This document shows positions 36,727-47,600 of a stretch of DNA of 64,000 bases, piece by piece (the stretch's first letter is position 1; each line of letters begins with the position of its first letter). The translations under genes were made by a program, and so were the position numbers. This DNA comes from Salegentibacter tibetensis. GTDB lineage: Bacteria; Bacteroidota; Bacteroidia; Flavobacteriales; Flavobacteriaceae. The notes beneath the pieces were generated by a model. That model did no database searches. It had not been told where the DNA came from and saw only the letters and a list, made by a program, of their open reading frames with translations. Where the stretch lies: the NCBI RefSeq assembly GCF_020164485.1, contig NZ_JAIQZA010000011.1, positions 1 to 64,000 on the forward strand, in the 5' to 3' direction.

Positions 36727-37619
36727 TGTCTTATAAATTTATCCAAAACATATACTATTTGTAGCAGCGTAATATAGGATACGCTCGCGAACATTAATTT
36801 TTTAGCAGCCTGTGCCGTTTTCTCTCTATACAATCTTAGAGCATAATACAACATTCCTAATCCCAGCAGCAGAATAATTGTCCCAGCTACTGGAGAAAGA
36901 AAGAGTTTTCCTGTAACTCCAAAAACCGGAATTAAAGAGACTAAAATTGTCCATACGGTATAAAGAATAATCTGAATTGCAGTTCCTTTATCCCGTTTTC
37001 CGGTAGGCAACATAAAGAAGCCCCCCTTTTTATAATCGTCAAACAGCCACCAGCCAATAGCCCAAAAATGCGGAAACTGCCAGAAAAACTGTATCATAAA
37101 CAAAGTACCAGGCTCTATACTGAATTCTCCTGTTGCTGCCACCCAACCCAGCATAAAAGGAATAGCTCCCGGGATTGCACCTACAAAAACAGCTAATGGG
37201 GTTTTAGTCTTTAGTGGAGTATATAAACTTACATACAAAAAGATACTTATCGCCCCAAACATTGCCGTTTTAGGGTTAATAATGTATAAAACTATAAGTC
37301 CGGCGATGGTAAATACACTTGCGATAACAAAGGCGGTACTTACCGACATTCTACCATCGGGTATTGGCCGGTTTTTTGTGCGATCCATAAGCGCATCAAG
37401 GTCGCGCTCTATAATTTGATTATAAGCATTAGACGCACCAACCATAAAATACCCTCCTATTGCCAACAAAAAAACAGTCACAAAATCTATACTATCGGCG
37501 CCCAGGAAATAACCTGCAACCGAGGAAAACACCACGCTTACGGCAAGCCGCACCTTGGTAATCTCTTTAAAGTCTGTTAGGATAGAAGCCGAGGGAGTAT
37601 GTACACCGGTGCTGCTCAA
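36717..37619 (-). CDS. cyoE: Protoheme IX farnesyltransferase (heme O synthase)
   Basis: CyoE/CtaB attaches a farnesyl group to heme b, giving heme O for the oxidase encoded alongside. The UbiA fold is clear: helices throughout, the first Asp-rich motif NQIIERDLDALMDRTKNRPIP and the second in the FAIGWWLFDDYKKGG region. The start is taken as the TTG at 37619 (300 aa, family length). The alternative at 37679 is also TTG and would add 20 unconserved residues, and a promoter lies inside that extension (37642-37671), which argues for the shorter form. It heads the cox operon. Confidence 0.93.
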   Translation of the reverse strand: MSSTGVHTPSASILTDFKEITKVRLAVSVVFSSVAGYFLGADSIDFVTVFLLAIGGYFMVGASNAYNQIIERDLDALMDRTKNRPIPDGRMSVSTAFVIASVFTIAGLIVLYIINPKTAMFGAISIFLYVSLYTPLKTKTPLAVFVGAIPGAIPFMLGWVAATGEFSIEPGTLFMIQFFWQFPHFWAIGWWLFDDYKKGGFFMLPTGKRDKGTAIQIILYTVWTILVSLIPVFGVTGKLFLSPVAGTIILLLGLGMLYYALRLYREKTAQAAKKLMFASVSYITLLQIVYVLDKFIRQWI

Positions 37620-37641
37620 AAATAGGTTTTTTAAATTGGCG

Positions 37642-37671
37642 CAAAGATACTCCTTAATTAAGTTTTGGCAA
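37642..37671 (-). promoter_or_regulatory. Promoter of the cyoE-cox operon
   Basis: On the minus strand TTG (37669-37671) and TATCTTTG (37642-37649) are exactly 19 bases apart. Transcription would start near 37635, about 16 bases before the TTG start codon at 37619. Confidence 0.65.
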
Positions 37672-37739
37672 GGGGGCAAAAATGTTAATTTTCAGCACTT
37701 AGCGAATTGAAGGAATATTCAAAAAAATATATAAAATGT

Positions 37740-37753
37740 CTTCTTTAAAGAAG
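37740..37753 (-). terminator. Possible terminator after the RemB-like gene
   Basis: CTTCTTTAAAGAAG is a perfect 14-base palindrome nine bases after the stop at 37762. A T-rich tail follows on the minus strand. The stem is short and AT-rich, so this is weak. Confidence 0.35.
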
Positions 37754-37761
37754 CGATTGCC

Positions 37762-39876
37762 CTAATAATCGTAATACCAGTTAAAAATATCAGTTCGTAA
37801 GCCGAAATTTATCCACGAAGTAGTATTATCAAAATTCTGCGGTGTCTTTACATCGGGGTTAAAAGAGCGATAAATAAAACTTCCGTAAAGCTTCAAATTT
37901 GTAGCCGGATTTACTATATATCCCGCTTCTACACTGGAAAATAGAGAATAAGCAGTATTTCCCTGCCCGATCTTCACCCCTGTTTCAAATGGGCGCTGGC
38001 GTTCACTGGTATAAATATCGCCTCCATAAGCAAACTGGTCATTTGCCATATTAAAATCGAAACCTCTTTTTCCGTAGATCACTTTAGCATCACCATACCA
38101 TCTATCTTTTTTATATCTCGCAATAGCCAGAATTTCCCTGAAATTCGAACCCCACAGGTGCGCCATAGACTGGTTGTTATGGCCATAATTTAAAACTCCG
38201 GTATTATGGGTGTAAGTATAAGGACGCACCTGATTATATTCTGCCTGAAGAAATAACCCCGGAATTTTAAAAGCATCAAAATATTTTATTCCCAATTGAT
38301 ATCCCAGTTTATTCTTCCAACTTTGCTGGCCACCAAAAACATCAGAAGTTGAGAATTCATCTATAATCCATTGTCCATAAACGTTGATTTGATCTGAAAA
38401 CTTATATTTTGAAGTAAGGCCAATTACTGCATTCCCGCCCCGAGCACCGGTAGAAAATTCTATAGCCCGGTAAAAAACAACCGGATTCAAATAATTTAAA
38501 TCAAACCCTCGATTATTGTCGTTTTCCCAAACTACAGATTCAAACAAACCAATATTAAGTCTTTTAGTTACATTATAACTTAAATAATGATTCGCCATAT
38601 ATTTTGTTCTGAAAGAACCATTTTCGGTAACCGCCGGTCTCACATCACGTAAAGACATCCAGGTATTGGTGTATTTTAACTTCCAGAAAGTGGTATTCAT
38701 TTTAAAATAAGGATATGGAGATGCATTATCGCTCATTAGAAGCGAGCGATAACCGTCCCCAATAAAGTTTTTACCATGACCAAACTGAAGATTAAAGAAT
38801 TTATTAGGCGCATAGGATAAATAACCTTCGGCTACGGGATAGTCATAACCTTCATCCATAAAAGGTTTTGCAATTCCCCTACCTGGTATTATAGCGGGAT
38901 CTCCCCCATCTGGTCTTAGAGATTCTGCGAAGCGATTGTAATAATCGGCAAATCGTCCCTGATTTTCGTAAACAACGGTGTAAAAATTAAAATTCTTCCC
39001 TAAGCCTCCCTGAAAAATTAACGCCCTGGTATTATTATAGGTAAAATCGAATTCTGTTTGTTGAAAATCTTTACCCAACTGAAGATCTAAAGCAAAATCT
39101 AAAGTGAACCAGTAATCCTCTGTTTGATATTGCACTAAATGTTCATTCGATAACTTCCTGCCGAACCAGGAGTTTGCATCCCTAAGCATTTTATCTTCCT
39201 CAGCTTTAAAATCGTAATATTCAGAAACCTCAGAAAAAAGCAAAGGCTTGGAACCCGAATGGGTGTTCACACCTATTTTATTGAATTCAGCATCAAACCT
39301 GCTGTAGAATTCGTGCGAAAGCGGAATATTTATTTGACTCTCATACCGTGGCCGAGTAAATTCTCCCGATTGAATTTCATCATATTCATCAGTTAAATCT
39401 TTTTCATCATTTTGTGGAAAAACACCAGAAGCTTCGGTAATATCTTCAGAAGTCATGGAAAATTGCTCCATATTTAACTCCAGGGGAATTTTCACAGGCA
39501 TTTTAAACTGGACAAAGATAGGCCTTGCATTATATGTGGCAGGTTCAATTTGAGGCAGCAAGTCAAAAACACGCTGCATCTCTTCTTTTAACCCGGAATA
39601 TGCTGCATCAGTGTAAATAATATTAAAAACCCCACTTTTATCAACTTCAAAAATCACCGTGATCTCTCCCTTATATCCTTCCCTGCTCACTTCAGCAGGA
39701 ATCTGATAATTATTCAAGACAAATTCCCTCAAAGTATTTTTAAAGCAAGTCTCTTTATTAGTAAAATCTACATCAACACATTGTGGAAATTCAGGAAAGC
39801 GCTCGTTATTGCTTTGAGCGTGGCCTTTTAAACTAATTATACTTAACAAGACCAGAAGAAACAGGTAGTTCTTCAT
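37762..39876 (-). CDS. RemB-like outer-membrane protein with N-terminal TonB-C-like domain
   Basis: A 704-aa protein with a signal peptide (cleavage near GHAQ). Residues 25-135 resemble a TonB C-terminal domain: FPQCVDVDFTNKETCFKNTL, then YKGEITVIFEVDKSGVFNI and LLPQIEPATYNARPIFVQFKMPVKIPL. These follow in order the same pattern as FPGCENLKNNEERKQCM... in the neighbouring tonB gene. From about residue 200 the protein is an aromatic-rich outer-membrane barrel with GHGKNFIGDGYRSLLMSDNASPYPYFK, reminiscent of the capsule-assembly barrel Wzi and of the Flavobacterium gliding protein RemB. I assign RemB from memory of that motif; the exact role is uncertain. Terminator and tonB lie upstream. Confidence 0.6.
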   Translation of the reverse strand: MKNYLFLLVLLSIISLKGHAQSNNERFPEFPQCVDVDFTNKETCFKNTLREFVLNNYQIPAEVSREGYKGEITVIFEVDKSGVFNIIYTDAAYSGLKEEMQRVFDLLPQIEPATYNARPIFVQFKMPVKIPLELNMEQFSMTSEDITEASGVFPQNDEKDLTDEYDEIQSGEFTRPRYESQINIPLSHEFYSRFDAEFNKIGVNTHSGSKPLLFSEVSEYYDFKAEEDKMLRDANSWFGRKLSNEHLVQYQTEDYWFTLDFALDLQLGKDFQQTEFDFTYNNTRALIFQGGLGKNFNFYTVVYENQGRFADYYNRFAESLRPDGGDPAIIPGRGIAKPFMDEGYDYPVAEGYLSYAPNKFFNLQFGHGKNFIGDGYRSLLMSDNASPYPYFKMNTTFWKLKYTNTWMSLRDVRPAVTENGSFRTKYMANHYLSYNVTKRLNIGLFESVVWENDNNRGFDLNYLNPVVFYRAIEFSTGARGGNAVIGLTSKYKFSDQINVYGQWIIDEFSTSDVFGGQQSWKNKLGYQLGIKYFDAFKIPGLFLQAEYNQVRPYTYTHNTGVLNYGHNNQSMAHLWGSNFREILAIARYKKDRWYGDAKVIYGKRGFDFNMANDQFAYGGDIYTSERQRPFETGVKIGQGNTAYSLFSSVEAGYIVNPATNLKLYGSFIYRSFNPDVKTPQNFDNTTSWINFGLRTDIFNWYYDY

Positions 39877-39951
39877 ACTAAAACTAGGGAAAGATTGGTT
39901 ACACCTTCGAAATATACATTTTTTTGCATAAAGTAAACTAGCATAAAATAA

Positions 39952-39978
39952 AAAATCCCGGGATAAACCCGGGATTTT
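39952..39978 (-). terminator. Rho-independent terminator after tonB
   Basis: A perfect 11-bp stem: AAAATCCCGGG (39952-39962) pairs with CCCGGGATTTT (39968-39978), loop ATAAA, followed on the minus strand by TTTATTTTA. Confidence 0.9.
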
Positions 39979-40000
39979 AATTTTATTTTAAAAAGTATAC

Positions 40001-40723
40001 TTAGTCCTGAACCTGGAATACAATTGGCAAAGAATACATAACTCCAACTGCTTTACCACGCTGTTTACCTGGCTGCATACTAGGCAATTTATTAATTACT
40101 CTGGCAGCTTCGCGCTCTAACCTAGGGTGAGGCGCTCTGGACTGTACGTTAGTAATATTCCCTTTTGCATCAATTTTAAACTGAACGATTACTCTGTTTA
40201 CACCAGAAAGACCAAGCTCTGCACCGAGATCTGTATCAAAGTTACGGTTTACGTGCTGACTAATCTTTTGACTCATACATTGCTTACGCTCTTCGTTGTT
40301 CTTTAGGTTTTCACAACCTGGGAAAATTGGCACATCCTCGATAACTGCGAAAGGTACATCTGCAACTTCTTCTTCAGAAGGCGCTTCTACAACTTCCTCT
40401 ACCTCAACAATGTCATCCATACTGGTTTCAGTAGACTCAATTTCATCTTCTTCTACCTCTTCCTCATCCTCTACAACTTCAATAACCTCTGGCGCTGGAG
40501 GTGGAGGTGGAGGTGGTGGAGGCGTATTCTGCATCTCTGTAATTGGGATATCTTCATCATCTAAATCGTCCATGTTTAACTGGCCGGTATCAATGGCATC
40601 CTTGTCGTAAGTCTTCCATTCGATTGCTCGCCAGGTAATTAAAAGGACCAGAATAAGCCCCAATTGAAGAAAGAATACACTCTTTCTCTTTAAATCGGCT
40701 TTCGGATTTTTCTTTGGTTCCAT
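40001..40723 (-). CDS. tonB: Energy transducer TonB
   Basis: A 240-aa protein that couples the inner-membrane proton gradient to TonB-dependent outer-membrane transporters. One N-terminal helix (about residues 14-33), a proline run (nine prolines after MQNT, about residues 66-74) and a long acidic spacer (EVVEDEEEVEEDEIEST...) lead to the C-terminal domain (about 130-240) with FPGCENLKNNEERKQCM, VIVQFKIDAKGNI, and LPSMQPGKQRGKAVGVMYSLPIVFQV. The Glu/Asp-rich spacer replaces the Lys-Pro repeats of enterobacterial TonB, as usual in Bacteroidota. No ExbB/ExbD genes are adjacent. Confidence 0.92.
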   Translation of the reverse strand: MEPKKNPKADLKRKSVFFLQLGLILVLLITWRAIEWKTYDKDAIDTGQLNMDDLDDEDIPITEMQNTPPPPPPPPPAPEVIEVVEDEEEVEEDEIESTETSMDDIVEVEEVVEAPSEEEVADVPFAVIEDVPIFPGCENLKNNEERKQCMSQKISQHVNRNFDTDLGAELGLSGVNRVIVQFKIDAKGNITNVQSRAPHPRLEREAARVINKLPSMQPGKQRGKAVGVMYSLPIVFQVQD

Positions 40724-40767
40724 AATAGGTTATTGATTAATAAGGATTGCTAAATTAAATATTTTTT

Positions 40768-41190
40768 CTAAAAAATTAAATTAATCTTACTATTTAACCT
40801 TTTTAGACTCTTTTCAAAAAAAAGAAAGATAACAACAGCAAGTAAAACTCCAGCAGTATTAGCCAAAATATCATACCAATCTGGCTCTCGGTAACTGGTA
40901 AGTGTCCCTTGTAAAACCTCAATTAACATACCAAACAGTATCGAGAGGCCCGCTATTTTAAACAGGTTTTTTTTATAAGGACTTTCAGGCTTACTTTTTA
41001 GTATAAAATAGACCTTCCACAGCAACACCAGCCCGAAATAGGCTACAAGATGCAACATTTTATCTGTAGGGCTAAAACTCCCTACACTAATTTTACCAAG
41101 TTTCACTAAAGATGAAATCGTAAGTACAATTGTGTAAAGACCCGCTACAAATAAGCATATTCTAGCTACCAAGAACTTCTTTATAGGCAT
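40768..41190 (-). CDS. VanZ-like membrane protein
   Basis: A 140-aa protein with about four membrane helices. It carries the VanZ-type pattern: [23 protein letters not shown] (Asp-Lys and His) and [36 protein letters not shown] (Glu-x-x-Gln and D-x-x-x-N). Function is unknown. The ATG at 41190 overlaps the end of gcvH by 29 bases; a TTG at 41172 would reduce the overlap to 11 bases and still keep the first helix. Either start is possible. A VanZ gene just after gcvH is an arrangement I recall from flavobacteria. Confidence 0.82.
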   Translation of the reverse strand: MPIKKFLVARICLFVAGLYTIVLTISSLVKLGKISVGSFSPTDKMLHLVAYFGLVLLWKVYFILKSKPESPYKKNLFKIAGLSILFGMLIEVLQGTLTSYREPDWYDILANTAGVLLAVVIFLFFEKSLKRLNSKINLIF

Positions 41191-41542
41191 CGGCACTTAA
41201 AAGATCTTCCAGTTGAGATTTATCTGAAAATTTTATTTTAATCATCCAACCTTCTCCGTAAGGATCTGAATTCACTTTTTCCGGCTCATCTTCAAGGCTC
41301 TCATTGAATTCAATTATCTCGCCAGATAAAGGCAAATAAAGATCTGAAACTGTTTTTACAGCTTCTACAGTTCCAAACACCTCTTCTTTATCAAGTGTTT
41401 CATCTACGGTCTCTACTTCTACGTATACGATATCTCCCAATTCTCCCTGGGCGAAATCTGTAATACCTATTGTAGCTGTATCACCTTCTACCTTAATCCA
41501 TTCGTGGTCTTTGGTGTACTTTAAATCTTGTGGAATGTTCAT
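41162..41542 (-). CDS. gcvH: Glycine cleavage system H protein
   Basis: GcvH carries the aminomethyl group on a lipoyl arm between the P, T and L proteins of glycine cleavage. The 126-aa protein has the lipoylated Lys63 in [17 protein letters not shown] and the family N-terminus KYTKDHEWI, with C-terminal [11 protein letters not shown]. Length is normal. No other gcv genes are in the window, which is common in this phylum. It has its own promoter in the gap after sprA. Confidence 0.96.
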   Translation of the reverse strand: MNIPQDLKYTKDHEWIKVEGDTATIGITDFAQGELGDIVYVEVETVDETLDKEEVFGTVEAVKTVSDLYLPLSGEIIEFNESLEDEPEKVNSDPYGEGWMIKIKFSDKSQLEDLLSADAYKEVLGS

Positions 41543-41563
41543 TAGTTCTATTTTATATTAGGG

Positions 41564-41594
41564 CAAAGTTAATTTTTTAAAGCAATACTTCAAA
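41564..41594 (-). promoter_or_regulatory. Promoter of gcvH
   Basis: On the minus strand TTTG (41591-41594) and TAACTTTG (41564-41571) are exactly 19 bases apart, a full consensus match. Transcription would start near 41557, 15 bases before the ATG. Confidence 0.75.
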
Positions 41595-41604
41595 CAAGCC
41601 TCAA

Positions 41605-44600
41605 TTAATTTCCAAAATTATATCTAAGGGTTATCCCAGATCTTATGGTTGTTTGCGGAAATGCGGTAGAAACAGCATATTCAGAAAAATTGTGTTCATA
41701 GTAAAATATTGCGGTAAGATTACTGGAAATCGCATAATCTGTAGTAAAATTAATACGCCATATATCCTGACCCGCAATAACCTGGCTGGTTTCCAAATCT
41801 AAATACCTGATAATACTTTTATTCCTTCTGAAGGAAACGTCTGCTTTAAAATTAAGGTCACTACTTAAAATCCGGTTAGTTCCCCCCAGGCCGGTAGCGA
41901 TCCTCAAATCCCTAATTCTATAACCGGCCCCAAGAATGTATTCGTTCCCGGTTGTTTCTGTCAACAAATTATTATCAAAACTTAAAGAAAGCATTCTATC
42001 CTTTCGTATTTCCGCCAGTAATTGAATGGCATTCTTGGTTTCCAGGTCCAATCGAAATAAAGGAGTGAATAATTCGGTTAAAACAATATTGGAATACAAC
42101 ATAGGGTTTTTAAAATCTCCTGCCTGGTTGGTTTCAAATTCATTCTCAGGATCGTAATCCAGGTTGGTTTGAAATTGATTGATGGTATAATTGGACTGAT
42201 ACCCATGATTAATGGAAATTCTCCTGAATTTATCCTTAAACCATCCAATTCGCATTAAACCGGTATATTTCATATTCCAGTTTGGCAACGGCATGTCTCT
42301 AAAAGCACCCAGTTTAATATTTTCAGGATCATTCCCCCCATAAGCCGAAACAAAGGCAGGTAATAATACAGCCTGGTTTGTTTTTCCAATTCCTGCCGGA
42401 TACCCTTCTTCATCTACATCGTTAGGGTTCATACCTCGCTCTCTTGCAATACGGCGGGCTATTTCCAGTCGGCTCTCTCTAAAACTTTCAAAAGTTTCTG
42501 AAGATTGTTCGTCAGACTGATTAAAGGCAGTTTTAATAAGAATAGTAGAGATATTAAAGTTTCCGTAGTTATAAGGCGTTAAAGAAATATACTCCATGGT
42601 AATGGGATTCACCCTGAAATTCTCTGAAAAGCTTTCAGAATAATTACGGTTTGCACTTATGTCTACAGTAAGATCGGGGATAATATCCAGAGAAGCCTGT
42701 ACATCTAATTGTTCATTTTTTAAAGTAGAATATTGCTGATTAAAATTCTGAAAGGTAGTTAACCATCCTCTTCTTGCCGCGGTATACCTTACCTCATCCT
42801 GCCAGCCAAAGGTAAAGGCTGTACTTGGCTGTAAGGTTCCCATAAAACCAACACTGGGCGTATAACCGGGAAGAAAAGTCCCTTCATTTTGTCGATAGTT
42901 TATTTGCAATCTGCTTAAAATGGTGACAAAATCTACAAATGTATTAAAGCTTTTGCTGGTTTTCTCAACCACCTCAGCGTTCTGGGTGCGCTGTTCATCT
43001 TGCGGGGTTCCATCTAGCGTAGGCACACCTGCGCTTCGTTGTTTCATGGTTTGCCCGGCTCTACCTTCTTTCTTTTCCAGTCCCAAATAAGAGTATAGTG
43101 ATTGCATATCCAGACTTGCATTTATTTGGTGAGAACTGGAATTTTGCACACTGTTACCGATATCGGGGATACCTTCAAGGTTCTCGTAAATCCTGGATCC
43201 ACGCTGCCATTGGAAATCGCCGGTGTACGAATAAGTGGCATTTATAAATTCTAACACAGGAATTTTATCAAAAGGGATATCATAATTTACCTGTAGGTTT
43301 TGAAAATGCAAATCTGGAGCACCAATACTGAAGAAGTTATCCCAAACCCCAATTTCGTTATTAGGAAAACCGTCTTCGTCTATATAGTTTCTAACAATTC
43401 TATTGTTTGAAGCATTAAAGCTGAAGTTTAACGAATTGGTAAGGTTGTAATTTATGCCGTATTCCCAGTTAAACATATAGTTGCGCTGATATAGCGTTGG
43501 GATTCCCAAATCATCATCTGAAAGTTCCAGCGATCTGAATTTTTGTTCATTATATTGCCTTAAAATTGTAGAACTCGCATTAATGTTAGAAGGAAGTAAA
43601 TTCACATTAAAATCTTTCACCAATGAATAATAATCACTACTATCTAAAGCCGCAATATTTTTGAAAGGCTCTACCTGCTTTGGCTCAAAATTAAATTCGT
43701 AGGTAGCTCCTGCCCGCACATTTTGGTTAAGGGATTCTTCAATTTCAAAATCCCTGTGATCTACCTGATTATAAGAACTTGTAAAAGCAAAATTTTCGAT
43801 ATCATAAGGCATAGGTTTTGCCTCGCCGGTGCGTTCTTTGCGCAAGCCAATAATATTCACACTCTGGCGCTTGGTATAAGATTGAGATTGCCTTTTTACA
43901 CGATCCCTTTCTGTGGGATCTACAATATCGGCGAGCCGGGTCTCCAATTCCAAATCAAGAAATTCCTGATCGAATTTTGGGGTAATCAATTCTTCTCCCC
44001 TGCTATAATTAAAAGGAATTTTCACACCCCATTTTTCCGGAAGCAATTGCCCTGCATTTATATTGGTGACCACATCATACTGCTGGGAGTTTTCCCTGCT
44101 TCGTTGGTTTGGCCCCTGTTCCAATGTCCCGAAACCAACGGTACTTTTTCTTCCAGTCGCGGCTACCGAGGCAAAATCGGCTAAATTGGTATCCATATTT
44201 ATGATACTCGCCCAGCCCCCTTCGTTATCAAGGTCTGAAAGCCTTAATTCGTTAAACCAAACCTCCCCACATAAATCCTGTACGCCGTTGGTTGGCGTCC
44301 CGTTCTTTAATCCCAACATTAACACCCGCACATTTCCAAAACTGGGATTACCTTTTATTCCCAGGCGTAATTGCCCCATTTCATAGGATTCTTCTTCATC
44401 TATTCGATCTAAATTCTCGGTAAAGAAATTTAACTCCCCTGAATTTAGCGCCGGATCCCCCAGAACACTGGTCTTAATTCTTTGTAATAGCTCCAGTGGC
44501 AATTCCATACGGTTTACCGCCGGCCAGATATCCTCGGCTGTCATCGCGCCGAAAGCGGTGGGACTTAAAGGCACTTCTACCTGATAATAGTTATCGGTAA

Positions 44601-47600
44601 AATCTGTCCCTATCCTTAAAAAAGCAATTAACTGCCCCTCTTTTAAGGGTGTCCTGTTTGGCAGCGATTCGGCGTGTAAAAACATTTTAAGTTTTTTATA
44701 CTGCCGCATATCTATTTGGAAATTCTTGTAAACCGCTCTCGCATCCTGTGGCTCCAGGTCACAAACCCTAAGCGAAAGGGATTGTTCATTTTGCCTGATG
44801 TTCGTATTGTTTTCGAAAAGTTCTTCTCTTATCACTCCGGGAGGCAAAACATAGGGCACCGGTTGACGATTTTCATTTTCCTCAATATTTACCGCTGAAA
44901 CTTCAAAAAGGGTATTTTGATTTTCCGGCAGTATGTTCCTATCTCTTAAACCACGGTTATACCTTCGGTAATCCCCTCTTACCAACTCCATAGTTCCAAA
45001 CCTCAATAAAGTTTCTTCCTGAAACCCGCTAAGGAACATCCTCATGAACCTTATCGACCTGTAATCTGCTATACCTCCTTTAGAATCTGTTGGTTCGTAA
45101 ATAGGAATTTTAAACTGAAGCCAGCGAACAGGAAGTTCATTTCCGTTTCTAAGCGTGGTGGTAAGCTCTTTTTCATCGGTAATATATTGGTTGTTCTCAA
45201 TGCCCATGCCCGGAAAGAAAGGTATTTCATATTCAAAATAACTATCTATGGTGTTCATCGTATTATCTCGATTCACATCTTCGGCAGTGGGCAGGGTGGT
45301 ATTTCCCCTGTTGGTATCGCCAACTTCTGGCGGCGAATTTCCATCTACGCCATTATAGTTCTTATAACGGGTTACAATATCCCCGGTTGTATTGAGAAAA
45401 TACTCATAATTATCTGCCGCTGGATCGGGAAAGTTGGCGAACTCGGGGAATTTTAAAGCTTCCTGTGCGTCTGAAAGTCCGTCGTACCCCACATCCTGAT
45501 TTCTACGCTCGTCTCCTTCTGAATCAAAAGCGTAAATTAAGGATTGATCTGCCGGAACCCTTGCTAACTGTGTTTCTATCGTGTTTTCAGTTCCACCGGT
45601 TCGTGGCAATCCATTTTCATACTGCTTACGCCCGTCTTTTACTACATCTTCAGAAATATTCCCCAGATTAAAATTGATAGTTCCTGCTGAGTGTCCGATG
45701 TTTTCAGAATAAATATAGGGATCCATCACCCAAAATTCTATAAACTCTACATTGCTTTGCTCAAAATTAGTGGTATTGATCCCACGCATAATTCCCCCGA
45801 AATTTTGCGAAGGATTAGGCAAAGTACCATCTGTAGCCGAAGGATTAAAATTGTAAGGGCCCCGTTCTTCCGGGAAATAAGAAACATCCATAGTATAAAC
45901 CACCTGCGGTTGTCCCTGTACAACATCGATATTAGGGAAAATCTCACTTAGGGCCACCCTTCTGGTTGCATAGGTTGAAATATCGTTGTCTGAAATTCCA
46001 TCGGGGCGATTATTACTATAGAAAACAGGATCTATGGTATACCAGGCCATTTTTGCCCTTCTTTGTCCAACTTTAATATCACCGTTGGCCAGCTCTCCCC
46101 CAAAACCTAGCGGAACACTACTTAATTCCCAGCTAAGTGGGGCACTAATATCTATGGTAGTTTGGGCTGCTTCAAAATCGTCTATATAAGTAGTTGCCTC
46201 GCCCTGAAAATCATTTATTGCCGGTGCTCCCGGCTGCAGATAAGCAAATTCCCCGGTCACAGAAAAATTAGAAGGCACATCGGTATCAATATTAGGCAGT
46301 TTATTAACCAGCCTTGTAAACAAAGGGACTTCTGTAGAATAATTTACATTAAAACCAAATATGGAGTTATTGATGGGCTCATAACTATAATTGGCCTTTT
46401 GCGTAAGCGGCCGCTCCCTCAGGTTTAAAAAAGTGGCTCCTACCAGAAAATTTTCATTAAACAAATGCTCTACATTTAAGCCTGTAAAACGTTTAGTTTG
46501 CTGGCCAAATAAAGCATTATTTTCGGTATTTACCTGAATCGGGATATCTGAAGCAAGCAAAGCTTCATCTAAAATTTGCACCCTTCCCAGCTCATAATTT
46601 ACCACATAGTCCACACCTTCCTGCAAAAGCCTTCCGCCGGCAGTTACGGTTACCGATCCTGGTGGAAGGTTAAAACCAATTGGAATTCCTTCAACTTCCC
46701 CCGACTTATACCTTCCCTTTAATTGAAATTTATTTTTATCGGCGTCTTCCTGTTCTGCCTGAGTTTTCGTGGTTCGGTACAGGGAGCGGAAAACATATTT
46801 TTGCTGATTCGCATTCCAGGTTTCAGTATTATTATAATCTTCTGTCCCGGTATTTGGGGAATTATCCAGCTCTTCAAATAAATGCTTACCAAATGGTTCC
46901 ACCGTTGTAAAAATAATATTCCCGTTTTGAGGGTCTATCGTTAGCCCGGGCACATAATCAAAAAATCCATCTCCGCCATTTATAGGGTCGTTATTATTAT
47001 TTAATTTATCCAGGTTAAAAACCCTGAGCAAAGGTGTTTCCCTAACATCTTCAGGTAATGGCACTGAGCCATCCCCGGCAGGTTTTATATAGTTTAAAGG
47101 CTGCGGATCTGTATACAAAATATTCATCCTGAAATCTTCCCGCTCCAATTGATAAGCCCCAAGACTATAAATATTCTTCATCATTAAATCCCAAACCGGT
47201 TCATCTACATTTGTAATGGTACTTTTAAGCATTTTAACCACCAGGTTTTGGTTTACCCGCTGGTTTGTACCCGGCTCTCCATTTGGATTTTGATTTGGGT
47301 TCTGGACAGGGTTATTATCTCCGGTAGCATTCACCCCATCGTTAGCAAACTCTCCAACCTGGTAAACTTCTCCATTTGCGGTGTATTGAAAAGCTATCGC
47401 AAGTATCTCATCGTTACTTAATCTTTGGTTTAAGGAAATATAACCAAGTTGTGTATTTAGGGTATATTCATTAGGCTGTAATTGCCTGGCGTTTTCCAGC
47501 TTGACATAATCTAAACCTTCTGAAACCTGGACCCCGCCAAAACCATTATCCACCGTTGCGACATCTCTAATGGCAGAGGTTAGAACAGATTCGACAGTGC

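Noticed and set aside
40485-40530. Short tandem repeat
   Set aside because: The repeated triplets encode the proline run of TonB and are explained by that.
40296-40610. A Ser/Gly-rich plus-strand frame opposite tonB
   Set aside because: Its low-complexity composition is the complement of the Pro- and Glu-rich tonB spacer. No independent sign of coding.
43723-44184. A 153-residue plus-strand reading frame inside sprA
   Set aside because: It lies opposite a conserved coding region, has no recognisable family and is one of many such frames opposite this long gene. It is an antisense shadow.
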